Notes: generated by a model not told the origin, from the sequence alone. DNA of 64,000 bases from an uncultured Lachnospiraceae bacterium (GCA_902789555.1 CADAOF010000002.1:1-64000); one strand, 5' to 3'. Shown: positions 42,704 through 53,447, counted from the stretch's first letter. Numbers and translations are program-made.

Positions 42704-43072
42704 TTATTTCTTCTTGTTCGCAACAGTCTTCTTCGGGCCTTTCCGGGTACGTGCGTTGTTCTTGGTATTCTGACCGCGAACAGGCAGACCTTTTCTGTGG
42801 CGGATACCGCGGTAGCAGCCGATTTCCTGCAGGCGCTTGATGTTGAACGCGACTTCACGGCGAAGATCGCCTTCCACGACCTGGGTGGATTCAATGACCT
42901 TGCTGATGCGGGCGACTTCTTCGTCCGTCAGGTCCTTGACCCGGGTGTTGGGATCAACATCCGCTTCCTTGAGGATGCGGTTGGAACTGGTGGTACCGAT
43001 ACCATAGATGTAGGTCAGGCCGATCTCGACACGTTTGTCTCTCGGTAAGTCAACACCTGAAATACGAGCCAT
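42704..43072 (-). CDS. rpsM: 30S ribosomal protein S13
   Basis: 122 residues. The start [25 protein letters not shown] and the middle [18 protein letters not shown] are diagnostic; the basic end (KKTVANKKK) reaches the P site. It contacts the 50S subunit at the head of the 30S. Confidence 0.97.
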   Translation of the reverse strand: MARISGVDLPRDKRVEIGLTYIYGIGTTSSNRILKEADVDPNTRVKDLTDEEVARISKVIESTQVVEGDLRREVAFNIKRLQEIGCYRGIRHRKGLPVRGQNTKNNARTRKGPKKTVANKKK

Positions 43073-43096
43073 GTGTATTTTTCCTCCAATTAAATA

Positions 43097-43210
43097 TTAA
43101 CCCTGACGCTGTTTGTGCTTGGGGTTCTCACAAATGATGCGGATACTGCCCTTGCGCTTAATGACCTTGCATTTTTCGCAAATGGGCTTGACGGAAGATC
43201 TCACCTTCAT
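43097..43210 (-). CDS. rpmJ: 50S ribosomal protein L36
   Basis: A 37-codon gene: [20 protein letters not shown] at the start and a PKHKQRQG end. C11, C14, C27 and H32 form the zinc site, so this is the zinc-binding C+ form. It lies in the usual place between infA and rpsM. Confidence 0.95.
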   Translation of the reverse strand: MKVRSSVKPICEKCKVIKRKGSIRIICENPKHKQRQG

Positions 43211-43295
43211 GGTTTTGTTTCTCCTTTTTGCATGGGGCGCACGAGACGCGCACCGTTAAATGTAGCACATCCTTAGATTTTGTGCAAGCGGTTTT

Positions 43296-43514
43296 TTACT
43301 TATCGCGCCAGCTGATACGGCCTTTTGTCAGATCATACGGGGACAGCTCGACAGTCACCTTGTCACCGGGCAGGATCCGGATATAGTTCATGCGGAGCCG
43401 GCCGCTGATGTGGGCGAGGACCTCATGGCCGTTCTCCAGTTCCACGCGGAACATGGCATTCGGCAGTGTTTCCAGAACCTTGCCCTGAAGCGCTATCGCA
43501 TCGGTTTTAGACAT
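43296..43514 (-). CDS. infA: Translation initiation factor IF-1
   Basis: 72 residues, a single OB fold: [39 protein letters not shown] and [16 protein letters not shown]. It binds the A site of the 30S subunit during initiation. Placed 18 bases after map, as in most Firmicutes. Confidence 0.97.
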   Translation of the reverse strand: MSKTDAIALQGKVLETLPNAMFRVELENGHEVLAHISGRLRMNYIRILPGDKVTVELSPYDLTKGRISWRDK

Positions 43515-43532
43515 GCTGTAAGTCTCCTTGTG

Positions 43533-44300
43533 TCATGATCTCCGGCCGCCGGGGAGCGAAAGGATCTCCGGAGCGCCATCGGTGATGAGAATCGTATTCT
43601 CGTAATGTGCGGACGGTTTTCTGTCCGCGGTCAACGTCGTCCAGCCGTCGTCCAGGAAATCCACCTGCCAGGTCCCCATGTTGATCATGGGTTCGACTGC
43701 GATGGTCATGCCCTTTCTCAGGCGGATGCCGCGGGATCTCTGACGGAAATTCGGAACTTCCGGCGGCTCATGCATTTCGCGGCCGATGCCGTGTCCCACC
43801 AGATCTTCCACGATACCGTAGCCGAGCGGCTCGATGTAATCCGAGATCGCTGCGCCGATATCGTGCAGGTGGGCACCGTCGGTCGCTGCGGCGATCCCAC
43901 GGAAGAACGCTTCCTTCGTGGCCTCAACGAGCTTCATTTTCGCTTCGTCGCAGTTCCCGATCACGTAGGAGCGGGCTGCGTCGGACTGGAAGCCCTTGTA
44001 GATGAGGCCGGCGTCCAGGCTGACCAGGTCGCCTTCCTGAATGAAACGTTTGTCCGAAGGGATGCCGTGCACCACTTCCTCGTTCAGGGATACGCAGATC
44101 GATGCCGGGTATCCGCTGTAGCCGAGGAAGGAGGGGATGCAGCCGCGCTTCCGGATCAGTTTTTCGCCGAGGCGGTCAATGTCCTTCGTGGTCATGCCGG
44201 GCTTCAGGGCGGCGGCCAGTTCTTCGTGGACCTCCGCCAGATACCGTCCGGCGACTCTCATGAGTTCGATCTCATGCTCAGTCTTGATCGTTACAGGCAT
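43533..44300 (-). CDS. map: Methionine aminopeptidase, type I
   Basis: 255 residues. The pita-bread fold and metal ligands are visible: VSLDAGLIYKGFQSDAARSY with two Asp, GHGIGREMHEPPEVPN with the His, and MTIAVEPMINMG with the Glu. It cuts the first methionine from new proteins. The ATG at 44300 lies within the end of adk, a 23-base overlap, so translation is probably coupled. Longer readings upstream belong to the adk frame shadow. Confidence 0.95.
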   Translation of the reverse strand: MPVTIKTEHEIELMRVAGRYLAEVHEELAAALKPGMTTKDIDRLGEKLIRKRGCIPSFLGYSGYPASICVSLNEEVVHGIPSDKRFIQEGDLVSLDAGLIYKGFQSDAARSYVIGNCDEAKMKLVEATKEAFFRGIAAATDGAHLHDIGAAISDYIEPLGYGIVEDLVGHGIGREMHEPPEVPNFRQRSRGIRLRKGMTIAVEPMINMGTWQVDFLDDGWTTLTADRKPSAHYENTILITDGAPEILSLPGGRRS

Positions 44301-44943
44301 CTTTTTCACCCAGCAGCGCCGTAAGCAGCGCATAAGTCTCGTCCATGGGAAGCGAACCGTCAACGGGGGCTTCCTTACCGATCTCACGGTAGTACTCGAC
44401 GATCGGTTCGGTCTGTTCGTGGTATACCGCAAGGCGCTTCAGCACCGTTTCCGGCGCGTCGTCCGCCCGCTGCACCACAGGACCGCCGCAGCGGTCGCAG
44501 ACGCCGTCCACTTTGGGCATCAGCCCGTTCGTGTTGTAGCTGGCGCCGCAGACCGAGCAGACCCGGCGGCCGGCCATGCGCTTCACGATCTGCTCATCTT
44601 CGATGGTCAGATGGATCGCGTAGTCGATGCCGCCTTCGTCGGCCATGGCCTTCGTGAGGGCTTCGGCCTGGAACAGGTTCCGGGGGAACCCGTCCAGGAT
44701 CCAGCCGTTTCTGCAGTCATCCTGTTTCAGGCGGTCCAGCACCAGGTCGACCGTGAGCTCATCCGGCACCAGGAGTCCCTGATCCATGTAGCTCTTGGCC
44801 TTCAGGCCCAGCTCCGTTCCGTTTTTCAGGTTGGCGCGGAAAATATCTCCCGTGGAGATGTGCGGAATGCCGTAATCATCCGACAGGCGGGTGGCATGGG
44901 TGCCCTTGCCGGCACCCGGTGCTCCCAAAAGAACGATCTTCAT
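44278..44943 (-). CDS. adk: Adenylate kinase, zinc-lid form
   Basis: 221 residues. P-loop GAPGAGKGT at 7-15, the AMP site STGDIFRANL, the conserved WILDGFPRN and the long LID with C129-x2-C132 and C149-x2-C152, which bind structural zinc as in Gram-positive enzymes. It equilibrates ATP + AMP with 2 ADP. Starts 11 bases after secY. Confidence 0.96.
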   Translation of the reverse strand: MKIVLLGAPGAGKGTHATRLSDDYGIPHISTGDIFRANLKNGTELGLKAKSYMDQGLLVPDELTVDLVLDRLKQDDCRNGWILDGFPRNLFQAEALTKAMADEGGIDYAIHLTIEDEQIVKRMAGRRVCSVCGASYNTNGLMPKVDGVCDRCGGPVVQRADDAPETVLKRLAVYHEQTEPIVEYYREIGKEAPVDGSLPMDETYALLTALLGEKDACNDQD

Positions 44944-44954
44944 CTTAAGTTCCC

Positions 44955-46280
44955 TCAATCGTTCAGGAATCCCCTGTAGGAGCGGACCGTCATCATCGAT
45001 TCGATCTGCTTCAGGGTCTCCAGAATGACGCCCACGATAATGATCAGCGAGGTGCCGAAGAAGCAAAGCGAGCTTCCGACGCCGGTAAGGCCGGTCAGTA
45101 CGATGGGGATCACGGCGATGATGGCCAGGCCGCATACGCCGATGAAAACGATGTAGTTCAGGATCTTGTTCAGATATTCGCTGGTAGGCTTGCCGGGACG
45201 GATACCCGGGACAAAGCCGCCGTTCTTCTTCATGTTGTTCGCCACCTCATTGGGGTTGAAGGTGATGGACGTATAGAAGTAGGCGAATACCACCAGCAGG
45301 AAGAGGTAGATCAGCAGGCCGATCGTGTATACCGGTTCCTTCGGATTGCACCAGTAGCTCTGGGAAAGGGTCTTGATGACGTGGCCGCCGAAGGTCTTCG
45401 GCTGGCTGATGTCCTTGCCCGCGAACTGGGCGATCATTGCCGGCAGCGAAAGCAGGGAGCTCGCGAAGATGACCGGGATAACGCCTGCGGTGTTGACCTT
45501 GATCGGAATGTTGGACGACTGTCCGCCGATCATCTTCCGGCCCTGGACCTTCTTCGCGTACTGCACCGCAACACGGCGTTCGCCGTCCTGCAGGTAGACC
45601 GTGAAGACCACGAGGGCGAAGATCAGGCCGAGGATAAGCACCGTGCTCAGGATCGCGACGGTAACGCTCTTGCCTCTGACGAAGTTCTGATACAGGGCCA
45701 TGAAGTCGTTCGGCAGACCGGACAGGATGTTCACCAGCAGCAGGATGGAAATGCCGTTGCCGATGCCCTTTTCCGTGATGCGTTCACCGATCCACATGAG
45801 GGCCACGGAACCGGCCGTCATCACGATGCCGACAAGCGCCACATTGTACCAGGTATACTTGGTCAGGTAACCCGTGCCGAAACCGATGCCCATGGATACG
45901 GACTGGATCAGCGCGAGGCCGACCGTCAGGTAACGGGTGATCTTATTCAGAGTCTTCTTCCCTTCCTGGCCCTCCTTGGACAGCTCTTCCAGACGCGGGA
46001 TCGCGATGGTCAGCAGCTGTACCACGATGGAGGACGTGATGTACGGGGAGATGTTCAGCGCGAACACGGACATCGTCGACAGCGAGTTGCCGGTGATCAC
46101 GTTGAAGAAGTTGAACGACGTACCGTTCAGACTGTCAAGCACTGCCTTGATGTATTCGACGTTGACGCCGGGTGTCGCGATCTGGCAGCCGAAGCGTACC
46201 AGCAGGACCATCAGGGCGGTGAACAGAAGGCGCTTGCGAATATCGGGGATCCGGAAAGCGTTGGCAATGTTCTTAAACAT
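44955..46280 (-). CDS. secY: Protein translocase subunit SecY
   Basis: 441 residues with ten membrane helices. It opens with FRIPDIRKRLLFTALMVLLVRFG and has SIVVQLLTIAIP, the lateral gate helices and the basic cytosolic loops RRVAVQYAKKVQGRKMIGGQ and FVPGIRPGKPTSEYLNKIL. It is the protein-conducting channel with SecE and SecG and takes substrates from SecA or the ribosome. Follows rplO by 14 bases. Confidence 0.97.
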   Translation of the reverse strand: MFKNIANAFRIPDIRKRLLFTALMVLLVRFGCQIATPGVNVEYIKAVLDSLNGTSFNFFNVITGNSLSTMSVFALNISPYITSSIVVQLLTIAIPRLEELSKEGQEGKKTLNKITRYLTVGLALIQSVSMGIGFGTGYLTKYTWYNVALVGIVMTAGSVALMWIGERITEKGIGNGISILLLVNILSGLPNDFMALYQNFVRGKSVTVAILSTVLILGLIFALVVFTVYLQDGERRVAVQYAKKVQGRKMIGGQSSNIPIKVNTAGVIPVIFASSLLSLPAMIAQFAGKDISQPKTFGGHVIKTLSQSYWCNPKEPVYTIGLLIYLFLLVVFAYFYTSITFNPNEVANNMKKNGGFVPGIRPGKPTSEYLNKILNYIVFIGVCGLAIIAVIPIVLTGLTGVGSSLCFFGTSLIIIVGVILETLKQIESMMTVRSYRGFLND

Positions 46281-46294
46281 GGGCCACCCTCCGT

Positions 46295-46744
46295 TTACTC
46301 GGCTTCTACGGTTCCGCCTGCCGCTTCGATCTTGCTCTTTGCGCCTTCGCTGACGTTCAGTCCGCGGACTGTGAACTTCTTGGAAAGTTCGCCGCCTCCC
46401 AGGATCTTGACACCGTCAAGAGGGTTCTTGACCAGGCCGGATTCCAGGATCGCCTCTTCCGTGATGACGGCGCCGTCTTCAAAACGGCACTGCAGCGCGT
46501 CGAGGTTGACTGCCACTTCCCTGCGGGAATTGATGTTGGTGAATCCGCGCTTGGGGATGCGGCGGAACAGAGGCATCTGGCCGCCTTCAAAGCCGGGACG
46601 GGGCGCGCCGGAGCGGGCCTTCTGGCCCTTGTGGCCCTTGCCGGCCGTCTTGCCGTTGCCGCTGGCATGGCCGCGGCCGCGGCGGAAATCGTTGTGCGTA
46701 GCGCCTTCAGCGGGCTGCAGGTTCGAAAGATTAAGTGCGCTCAT
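46295..46744 (-). CDS. rplO: 50S ribosomal protein L15
   Basis: 149 residues. The Gly/Lys-rich N-terminal extension (RGRGHASGNGKTAGKGHKGQKARSG) threads into 23S rRNA; the globular part ends VRGLNVSEGAKSKIEAAGG. Overlaps rpmD by four bases (ATGA). Confidence 0.96.
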   Translation of the reverse strand: MSALNLSNLQPAEGATHNDFRRGRGHASGNGKTAGKGHKGQKARSGAPRPGFEGGQMPLFRRIPKRGFTNINSRREVAVNLDALQCRFEDGAVITEEAILESGLVKNPLDGVKILGGGELSKKFTVRGLNVSEGAKSKIEAAGGTVEAE

Positions 46745-46929
46745 TCTTCGACCTCCTCTACCTTTACCAGGTGGTTCACGTGCCAGATCATGCCGCGGAC
46801 GGCATCGTTATCCGGCAGAGTCACGGTCTTGTGCATCTTGGACAGACCAAGGGCTTCAGCAGTGGCTCTCTGTTTCGGGACCGCGCCGATAGGGGATTTG
46901 ACCAGCGTGACTTTTAACATCTTTGCCAT
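46741..46929 (-). CDS. rpmD: 50S ribosomal protein L30
   Basis: 62 residues with the short bacterial L30 pattern: LKVTLVKSPIGAVPKQRATAEALGLSKMHKTV and a final VRGMIWHVNHLVKVEE. A small 23S-binding protein absent from many bacteria, kept here between S5 and L15. Confidence 0.95.
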   Translation of the reverse strand: MAKMLKVTLVKSPIGAVPKQRATAEALGLSKMHKTVTLPDNDAVRGMIWHVNHLVKVEEVEE

Positions 46930-46949
46930 GATTGTTTCCTCCTGTCTCC

Positions 46950-47459
46950 TTAACCGAGGATCTCTTCCACGGACTTGCCGCGAAGACGGGCGATCTCTTC
47001 GGGGGTGTACATGCTCGTCAGGCCTTCGATGGCGGCAAGCACGACGTTGTGTTTGTTGTTGGAGCCCAGGGACTTGGTACGGATGTTGCGGATACCGGCT
47101 TTTTCCATGACCGCACGGGCAGGGCCGCCGGCGATAACGCCGGTACCTTCGGGAGCCCGCTTCAGCATCACGGTAGCGCTGCCGAACTTGCCAACGAAGT
47201 CATGAGGAATGGAGTCGTTCTCGTCGCGGGGGATCTCCACGATGTGACGGGTCGCAGCTTCCTTGGCCTTGCGGATGGCTTCCGGAACCTCCTTGGCCTT
47301 ACCGGTGCCGGCGCCCACATGGCCGCGGCCGTCGCCGACGACGACCAGCGCGGCAAAGCGGGAATTGCGGCCGCCCTTGACCGTCTTGGAAACACGTCTC
47401 AGTTCTACGAGAGTATCGGTCAGTTCCAGCGTATTCGGATCGATGATATTACGTTTCAT
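46950..47459 (-). CDS. rpsE: 30S ribosomal protein S5
   Basis: 169 residues. The double-stranded-RNA-binding N-terminal part has [44 protein letters not shown], followed by [29 protein letters not shown]. It lines the mRNA entry channel and affects fidelity. Confidence 0.97.
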   Translation of the reverse strand: MKRNIIDPNTLELTDTLVELRRVSKTVKGGRNSRFAALVVVGDGRGHVGAGTGKAKEVPEAIRKAKEAATRHIVEIPRDENDSIPHDFVGKFGSATVMLKRAPEGTGVIAGGPARAVMEKAGIRNIRTKSLGSNNKHNVVLAAIEGLTSMYTPEEIARLRGKSVEEILG

Positions 47460-47473
47460 TCTCCTTACCTCCC

Positions 47474-47842
47474 TCAGAACTTCAGGCCGGCTTCACGAGC
47501 CGCCTCGGCTAAAGCCTTGATCTTGCCGTGATACAGGAAACCGCCGCGGTCGAAGACCACTTCGGTGATCCCGGCTTCCAGAGCGCGCTTCGCGATCAGG
47601 GTGCCGACGTAGGACGCGGCTTCCACGTTGTCGGTCTGCTCCAGCTCAACCTTTGCAGCGGCTTCAAGGGTGGAAGCGGAGACCAGGGTCTTCTGCGCGT
47701 CATCATCGATGATCTGCGCATACATGTGGCTGTTGCTGCGGAACACCGCCAGACGGGGCCTTTCGGCCGTGCCGGAGAAATGGTTGCGGATCCGCTGGTG
47801 CTTTTTGATGCGATTATCTTTGCGATTATCTTTGCTTACCAT
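47474..47842 (-). CDS. rplR: 50S ribosomal protein L18
   Basis: 122 residues: [35 protein letters not shown] and the ending [23 protein letters not shown]. It binds 5S rRNA together with L5. Confidence 0.96.
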   Translation of the reverse strand: MVSKDNRKDNRIKKHQRIRNHFSGTAERPRLAVFRSNSHMYAQIIDDDAQKTLVSASTLEAAAKVELEQTDNVEAASYVGTLIAKRALEAGITEVVFDRGGFLYHGKIKALAEAAREAGLKF

Positions 47843-47853
47843 ATCGAACCTCC

Positions 47854-48396
47854 TTATTTCTTACCGGCCTTGCCGACTTTGCGGCGGATGGTCTCGGTCG
47901 CATACTTGATGCCCTTGCCCTTGTACGGTTCAGGACCGCGCTTCGAGCGGATCTCGGCGGCATACTGGCCGAGTTTTTCTTTGTCGATGCCCTTGATGAC
48001 GATCTTGTTCGGGGTTTCGCACACCGATTCGATGCCTTCGGGATCGATCATGACCACCGGGTGGGAATAGCCGAGCGACAGGGTCAGCTTGTTGCCTTCC
48101 TTGGCGGCACGGTAACCGACGCCGTTGATCTCGAGCGTCTTGGTATAGCCTTCGTGTACGCCGACGACCATGTTGTTGATCAGGGTACGGGTCAGGCCGT
48201 GCATGGATTTCTCTCTCTTGAGATCGTTGGGACGGGAGACCTTGACCTGGCCGTTCTCCACCTCGATCTTCATCTCGGCAGGAAGGACCCTGGTCAGTTC
48301 GCCCTTGGGACCCTTAACCGTCACTTTGTTATTTTCTGCGACCTCCACGGATACGCCCGCGGGGATCACGATAGGCATTTTTCCGATACGTGACAT
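47854..48396 (-). CDS. rplF: 50S ribosomal protein L6
   Basis: 180 residues, two repeats of the L6 fold. [18 protein letters not shown] opens it and [31 protein letters not shown] closes it. It sits near the factor-binding site. Confidence 0.97.
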   Translation of the reverse strand: MSRIGKMPIVIPAGVSVEVAENNKVTVKGPKGELTRVLPAEMKIEVENGQVKVSRPNDLKREKSMHGLTRTLINNMVVGVHEGYTKTLEINGVGYRAAKEGNKLTLSLGYSHPVVMIDPEGIESVCETPNKIVIKGIDKEKLGQYAAEIRSKRGPEPYKGKGIKYATETIRRKVGKAGKK

Positions 48397-48428
48397 TTCG
48401 CCTTATTAACCTCCAGATATTATTGGAA

Positions 48429-48833
48429 TTACCAGATATAGGCAAGAACTTCTCCGCCGACGTTCTTCGCGCGGGCCTGCTTGTCGGTCATCACGCCTTC
48501 GTTGGTGGAAACGATCGCGATGCCCAGGCCGCCGAGGACCTTCGGCATCTCCTCGGCGCTGGCGTAGACGCGCAGACCGGGCTTGGAGATGCGGGACAGG
48601 CCGTGAATGACCTTCTCGTTCTTGTCGCTGCCGTACTTCAGGGTGACCAGGATCTTTTTCCCGGCGCCTTCGCCCTGGAGTTCATAACCCTTGATATAGC
48701 CTTCCTTCAGCAGGATCTCGGCGATGGAAGCCTTGATCTTCGAAGCAGGAATGGATACCGTATCATGCTTCGCCGTATTGGCGTTGCGGATGCGGGTCAG
48801 CATATCCGCAATAGGATCGCTCATAACTGCCAT
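48429..48833 (-). CDS. rpsH: 30S ribosomal protein S8
   Basis: 134 residues: [22 protein letters not shown] at the start and [31 protein letters not shown] at the end. It binds helix 21 of 16S rRNA; in some bacteria it represses the spc operon. GGAGG lies nine bases before the ATG at 48833. Confidence 0.97.
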   Translation of the reverse strand: MAVMSDPIADMLTRIRNANTAKHDTVSIPASKIKASIAEILLKEGYIKGYELQGEGAGKKILVTLKYGSDKNEKVIHGLSRISKPGLRVYASAEEMPKVLGGLGIAIVSTNEGVMTDKQARAKNVGGEVLAYIW

Positions 48834-48851
48834 TTCACTAATCCTCCTTCT

Positions 48852-49037
48852 TTACCAGCTTGCCTTGCGTACACCGGGGATCTCGCCCTTGTAGGCCAGT
48901 TCGCGGAAGCAGACGCGGCAGATGCCGTATTTGCGCAGAACGGCGTGAGGACGGCCGCACAGGCGGCAGCGGGTGTAGGCGCGGGTCGAGAACTTCGGAG
49001 TGCGCTGCTGTTTCATTTTCATAGATGTCTTAGCCAT
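48852..49037 (-). CDS. rpsN: 30S ribosomal protein S14, zinc type
   Basis: 61 residues, the short zinc form: C24-x2-C27 and C40-x2-C43 coordinate Zn. Located between rplE and rpsH. Bacteria with this form often keep a second, zinc-free S14 elsewhere; none is in the window. Confidence 0.97.
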   Translation of the reverse strand: MAKTSMKMKQQRTPKFSTRAYTRCRLCGRPHAVLRKYGICRVCFRELAYKGEIPGVRKASW

Positions 49038-49049
49038 GATGTTTCCTCC

Positions 49050-49595
49050 TTAGTTCTTCGCAAACGGCATGTTGAAGAGGGTCAGCAGTTCTCTGGCTTC
49101 TTCATCCGTTTTGGCGGTCGTGACGATGATGATGTCCATACCGCGGGTCTTGTCGATCTTGTCGTATTCGATTTCCGGGAAGATGAGCTGTTCACGGATA
49201 CCGAGGGCGTAGTTGCCGCGGCCGTCAAAGGCGTTGGGGTTTACGCCGCGGAAGTCACGCACGCGGGGCAGGGAAAGGTTCACCAGACGGTCCAGGAATT
49301 CGTACATCTTGTCGCCGCGGAGGGTGACCTTGCAGCCGATCTTCATGCCTTCGCGGATCTTGAAGTTCGCAATGGACTTCTTCGCGGTGGTCATGACGGG
49401 CTTCTGGCCGGTGATGATCTCCATGTCCTTCATGGCGCTTTCGAGAAGCTTGGCGTTTTCCTTGGCTTCGCCGACGCCCATGTTGACGACGATCTTGTTC
49501 AGCTTCGGCACCTGCATGGTGTTGGTGTAGCCGAACTTCTTCTCCATCGCCGGGACGATCTCTTTAAGATACTGTTCTTTTAATCTGCTGCTCAT
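49050..49595 (-). CDS. rplE: 50S ribosomal protein L5
   Basis: 181 residues: [52 protein letters not shown] and the [26 protein letters not shown] segment. Holds 5S rRNA and contacts P-site tRNA. Confidence 0.97.
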   Translation of the reverse strand: MSSRLKEQYLKEIVPAMEKKFGYTNTMQVPKLNKIVVNMGVGEAKENAKLLESAMKDMEIITGQKPVMTTAKKSIANFKIREGMKIGCKVTLRGDKMYEFLDRLVNLSLPRVRDFRGVNPNAFDGRGNYALGIREQLIFPEIEYDKIDKTRGMDIIIVTTAKTDEEARELLTLFNMPFAKN

Positions 49596-49606
49596 GCTTT
49601 ACCTCC

Positions 49607-49924
49607 TCAGTCGATGGCGACGGTGCCGTCCGCGGTCTTGGCGACGCGGATCTTCTTGCCGTCCTTCACTTCGAAGCCGACGCGAACGGGCTTGCCGTTC
49701 AGCACGAGCATCACGTTGGACATGTCGACGGTGCCTTCCTTGTGGATGATGCCGCCGCCCGGGTTCTGCTGGTTCTGCTTGGCATGCTTGGTGATCAGGT
49801 TCACGCCTTCGACCGTCACGCGGTTCTTGGCATGATCGATGCTCAGGACTTTGCCTTCGCGGCCCTTATCTTTGCCGGTGATCACACGAACGGTGTCGCC
49901 GACTTTGATCTTAGACATAGACAT
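49607..49924 (-). CDS. rplX: 50S ribosomal protein L24
   Basis: 105 residues with the KOW motif in IKVGDTVRVITGKDKGREGKVLSID. An early assembly protein of the 50S subunit. Confidence 0.96.
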   Translation of the reverse strand: MSMSKIKVGDTVRVITGKDKGREGKVLSIDHAKNRVTVEGVNLITKHAKQNQQNPGGGIIHKEGTVDMSNVMLVLNGKPVRVGFEVKDGKKIRVAKTADGTVAID

Positions 49925-49937
49925 GTTCGTTTCCTCC

Positions 49938-50306
49938 TTACAGTACTTCCGGAGCCAGGGAAACGATCTTCATGAACTGCTTGTCACGAAGTTCTCTGGC
50001 AACCGGCCCGAAGATACGGGTTCCGCGGGGGGTCTTATCTTCGCGGATGATCACGGCAGCGTTCTCATCGAACTTGATGTAGGAGCCGTCTTTGCGGCGG
50101 GCGCCGTGCTTGGTGCGGACGACGACGGCCTTGACCACTTCGCCCTTCTTCACCATACCACCGGGGGCAGCATCCTTGACAGTGGCTACGATCACGTCGC
50201 CGATATTCGCATAGCGGCGGGTGGAACCACCCATGACACGGATGCAAAGGAGCTCTTTCGCGCCGGTATTGTCGGCAACGTTCAATCTGCTTTCCTGTTG
50301 AATCAT
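49938..50306 (-). CDS. rplN: 50S ribosomal protein L14
   Basis: 122 residues: [28 protein letters not shown] and the end [26 protein letters not shown]. It forms intersubunit bridge B8. Confidence 0.97.
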   Translation of the reverse strand: MIQQESRLNVADNTGAKELLCIRVMGGSTRRYANIGDVIVATVKDAAPGGMVKKGEVVKAVVVRTKHGARRKDGSYIKFDENAAVIIREDKTPRGTRIFGPVARELRDKQFMKIVSLAPEVL

Positions 50307-50323
50307 AGCTTCTTCCTCCCGGT

Positions 50324-50581
50324 TTATTTCGCTCTCTCGATGATCTCCACCAGTCTCCAGCGTTTGTCCTTGGAGAGCGGCCTGGTTTCCATGACGCGCA
50401 CGGTATCGCCGATGCCGCAGGTGTTCTCTTCATCATGAGCTTTCAGTTTATAGGTTTTCTTGACGATCTTGCCGTACAGGGGATGACGCACGTGGTCTTC
50501 GATCGCGACCACGATGGTCTTGTCCATCTTATCGGAGATGACCTTGCCGACACGAGTCTTTCTCAGGTTTCTTTCTTCCAT
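50324..50581 (-). CDS. rpsQ: 30S ribosomal protein S17
   Basis: 85 residues, OB fold: [32 protein letters not shown] and [19 protein letters not shown]. Binds 16S rRNA early. Confidence 0.96.
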   Translation of the reverse strand: MEERNLRKTRVGKVISDKMDKTIVVAIEDHVRHPLYGKIVKKTYKLKAHDEENTCGIGDTVRVMETRPLSKDKRWRLVEIIERAK

Positions 50582-50595
50582 CTTACGGTTCCTCC

Positions 50596-50808
50596 TTACT
50601 CAGCAGCCTTGGCACGAAGCACGGTCTGGATACGGGCAATGTTCCGTCTGACTTCGGTCACGCGAGCGGTGTTGCTCAGCTGGTTGGTCGCATTCTGGAA
50701 CCGCAGGTTGAACAGTTCCCTCTTGGCTGCCGTCAGTTCGTTTTCCAGTTCGGCAGCGCTCTTCGCGTTAAGCGTCTTCATGTAATCGTTAGTTTTCACT
50801 GTCTTCAC
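50596..50808 (-). CDS. rpmC: 50S ribosomal protein L29
   Basis: 70 residues, two helices: [48 protein letters not shown]. It lies by the peptide exit and helps bind SRP and trigger factor. Its first 20 bases overlap the end of rplP, and no separate ribosome site is needed if translation is coupled. Confidence 0.95.
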   Translation of the reverse strand: MKTVKTNDYMKTLNAKSAAELENELTAAKRELFNLRFQNATNQLSNTARVTEVRRNIARIQTVLRAKAAE

Positions 50809-51223
50809 CGCCTTCTTCCGCTCTCTTGACGATCTTGCAGGTCAAAGGGAGCTTGTGCATGGCCAGACGAAGGGCTTCTCTGGCTGTTTCTTCGGGAACA
50901 CCGGCGATCTCGAAAAGGACGCGGCCGGGTTTCACGACGGCGACCCAGTATTCCACGGTGCCCTTGCCGGAACCCATACGGGTCTCAGCGGGCTTGGTCG
51001 TCACGGGCTTGTCAGGGAAGATCTTGATCCAGACCTGGCCGCCGCGCTTGATGTAACGGGTCATGGCCACACGGGCAGCCTCGATCTGATTGGACTTGAT
51101 CCAGGCAGGTTCCGTTGCCACGAGGCCCCAATCACCGTACGTCACCTTGGTGCCGCGGGTGGGCTTGCCGGCCATCGTGCCGCGGAACTGTTTGCGGCGT
51201 TTTACTCTCTTAGGCATTAACAT
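50789..51223 (-). CDS. rplP: 50S ribosomal protein L16
   Basis: 144 residues: [25 protein letters not shown] near the start and [28 protein letters not shown] in the middle. It contacts the A-site tRNA elbow. The acidic tail (EEGGEDSEN) is encoded by bases shared with rpmC. Confidence 0.97.
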   Translation of the reverse strand: MLMPKRVKRRKQFRGTMAGKPTRGTKVTYGDWGLVATEPAWIKSNQIEAARVAMTRYIKRGGQVWIKIFPDKPVTTKPAETRMGSGKGTVEYWVAVVKPGRVLFEIAGVPEETAREALRLAMHKLPLTCKIVKRAEEGGEDSEN

Positions 51224-51225
51224 GA

Positions 51226-51885
51226 TCAGTTCTCGCTCCCTTCCTTATTTTTCTTGGCGGGAAGCACTTCCCCTTTGTAGATCCAGACCTTCACGCCGAC
51301 CTTGCCGTAGGTGGTATCGGCTTCGGCAAAACCGTAGTCGATGTCCGCGCGCAGAGTCTGAAGCGGAATGGTGCCTTCACTGTAGAACTCGGTGCGGGCG
51401 ATGTCCGCGCCGCCGAGGCGTCCGCCGACGGAGCACTTGATGCCCAGGGCGCCGCTCTTCAGCGCACGGCCCATGTTGGACTTCACGGCACGGCGGTAGC
51501 CGACACGTTCTTCGAGCTGCTTGGCGATGTTCTCGGCGACCAGCTGCGCTTCCTTATCGGGGCGCTTGATCTCCTTGACGTCGATGAGCAGTTTCTTGGC
51601 GGTGAGCTTCTGTACGTCAGCCTTCAGGGCTTCGATCTCAGCGCCGCCCTTGCCGATCACCATACCGGGCTTGGCGGTAAACACGGTGACCTTCACGCGG
51701 TCGGAGGCACGCTCGATGGCGATCTTGGAGATGCCGGAATCGTACAGTCTCTTCTTCAGATACTTACGGATCTTGTGATCTTCTTCGATATTGTCTGCGA
51801 AATCCTTGCCGGCTGCATACCAGTTGGATTCCCAGCCCTTGATCACGCCGACTCTTAAGCCGTGAGGATTAACTTTCTGTCCCAT
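51226..51885 (-). CDS. rpsC: 30S ribosomal protein S3
   Basis: 219 residues. The KH domain [22 protein letters not shown] and the start [23 protein letters not shown] are diagnostic. Lines the mRNA entry with helicase function. Starts at the ATG 51885; two bases separate it from rplV's stop at 51887. Confidence 0.97.
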   Translation of the reverse strand: MGQKVNPHGLRVGVIKGWESNWYAAGKDFADNIEEDHKIRKYLKKRLYDSGISKIAIERASDRVKVTVFTAKPGMVIGKGGAEIEALKADVQKLTAKKLLIDVKEIKRPDKEAQLVAENIAKQLEERVGYRRAVKSNMGRALKSGALGIKCSVGGRLGGADIARTEFYSEGTIPLQTLRADIDYGFAEADTTYGKVGVKVWIYKGEVLPAKKNKEGSEN

Positions 51886-51886
51886 A

Positions 51887-52291
51887 TCAGGCCTCCTTCT
51901 CTTTCTGCTTCTCATCCAGCACGATGGTGATGTGGCTCATGCGCTTCTCGATGCGGTAGGCGCGGCCCTGTGCTCTGGGATGGATACGTTTCATTGTCGG
52001 GCCCTTGTTGGCATAGCACTCGGCAACGTAGAGGTTGTTGACATCGAGACCGTTGTTGTTTTCCGCATTCGCGATGGCGGACTTCAGCAGCTTGGTCACG
52101 ATCTCGGAGCCGTAGCGGGGATTGTAAGTCACGATAGCCAGAGCGGTCTGGGCGTCCTTGCCGCGGATCGCGTCCAGAACGAAGCAGGCTTTTTCAACGG
52201 AAATGCGGGCGTAGGAGAGTTTCGCCGAAGGGCGGTTATCCTTCTGGGCATTTCTTTCACGTTTGATTTGGGATCTGTGTCCTTTTGCCAT
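51887..52291 (-). CDS. rplV: 50S ribosomal protein L22
   Basis: 134 residues: [23 protein letters not shown] and the loop region [25 protein letters not shown] that reaches into the exit tunnel, where macrolide-resistance changes occur. Confidence 0.97.
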   Translation of the reverse strand: MAKGHRSQIKRERNAQKDNRPSAKLSYARISVEKACFVLDAIRGKDAQTALAIVTYNPRYGSEIVTKLLKSAIANAENNNGLDVNNLYVAECYANKGPTMKRIHPRAQGRAYRIEKRMSHITIVLDEKQKEKEA

Positions 52292-52310
52292 GGATAATTA
52301 CCTCCTTCCC

Positions 52311-52589
52311 TTACCTTCCGGAGCTCTTCTCGTCTTTGCCGTGGCCGCGGTAGGTGCGGGTGACGACGAATTCGCCGAGCTTGTGGCCGACCATATCTTC
52401 GGTGACATATACCGGAACATGCTTGCGGCCGTCATGAACAGCGATCGTGTGGCCGACAAAGTTCGGGAAGATCGTGGAACGGCGTGACCAGGTCTTGATG
52501 ACGGTCTTCTGTCCGGATGCGTTTAATGCTTCGACCTTCTTCATGAGACTCTCGTCTACGAAAGGTCCTTTCTTTAATGAACGAGCCAT
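52311..52589 (-). CDS. rpsS: 30S ribosomal protein S19
   Basis: 92 residues: [22 protein letters not shown] and [31 protein letters not shown]. Binds 16S rRNA in the head next to S13. Confidence 0.97.
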   Translation of the reverse strand: MARSLKKGPFVDESLMKKVEALNASGQKTVIKTWSRRSTIFPNFVGHTIAVHDGRKHVPVYVTEDMVGHKLGEFVVTRTYRGHGKDEKSSGR

Positions 52590-52601
52590 GATTTACCTCC
52601 C

Positions 52602-53447
52602 TTACTTCACCAGCTTGCCGTCGCGGCGTCTGACGATCAACTTGTTGGACTGCTTCTTGGCCTTGCGGGTCTTGTAACCCAGAGCAGGCTTGCCCCAAGG
52701 AGTGCTGGGACCGGGACGTCCGATAGGCGCTCTGCCTTCGCCGCCGCCGTGCGGGTGATCGTTCGGGTTCATGACGGAACCGCGGACCGTAGGACGGATG
52801 CCCATGTGGCGCTTGCGGCCGGCCTTACCGATGTTCACGAGGTTGTGTTCGCCGTTGCCGACGACGCCGATGGTCGCGCGGCATTCGATCGGGACCATGC
52901 GCATCTCGCCGGACGGGAGACGCAGAGTCGCATACTTGCCTTCCTTGGCCATCATCTGAGCGCTGCCGCCGGCTGCGCGGACCATCTGGCCGCCGCGTCC
53001 GGGCATGAGCTCGATGTTGTGGACCTGGGCGCCGATCGGGATGCTGGAGAGAGGCAGGCAGTTGCCGAGCTTCGCTTCAACGTCGGGACCGCTGACGACG
53101 GTCATGCCGTCGGTCAGGCCTTCGGGGGCCAGGATGTAGGACTTCACGCCGTCCGCGTAGCAGATCAGCGCGATGTTCGCGGTGCGGTTCGGATCGTATT
53201 CGATGCCGATGACCTTGGCCGGGATGCCGTCCTTGGAGTTGCGCTTGTAGTCGATGATCCTGTATTTGGTGCGGGTGCCGCCGCCCTGATGACGGACAGT
53301 GATCTTGCCCTGGTTGTTGCGGCCGGCATGCTTCTTCAGCGACACCGTCAGAGATTTTTCCGGAGTCTTCTTGGTCACAGCCGCGAAGTCAAGGCCGGTC
53401 ATCTGCCGTCTGGACGGTGTATACGGATTATACTTTTTGATGCCCAT
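52602..53447 (-). CDS. rplB: 50S ribosomal protein L2
   Basis: 281 residues, slightly longer than the common 273-277. The conserved C-terminal [26 protein letters not shown] contains the His needed near the peptidyl transferase centre. A primary 23S-binding protein. Confidence 0.97.
   Translation of the reverse strand: MGIKKYNPYTPSRRQMTGLDFAAVTKKTPEKSLTVSLKKHAGRNNQGKITVRHQGGGTRTKYRIIDYKRNSKDGIPAKVIGIEYDPNRTANIALICYADGVKSYILAPEGLTDGMTVVSGPDVEAKLGNCLPLSSIPIGAQVHNIELMPGRGGQMVRAAGGSAQMMAKEGKYATLRLPSGEMRMVPIECRATIGVVGNGEHNLVNIGKAGRKRHMGIRPTVRGSVMNPNDHPHGGGEGRAPIGRPGPSTPWGKPALGYKTRKAKKQSNKLIVRRRDGKLVK

Noticed and set aside
45381..46892. About 500-codon open frame antisense to secY and rplO
   Set aside because: It covers three conserved ribosomal/translocase genes in the opposite sense and has no domain or ribosome site.
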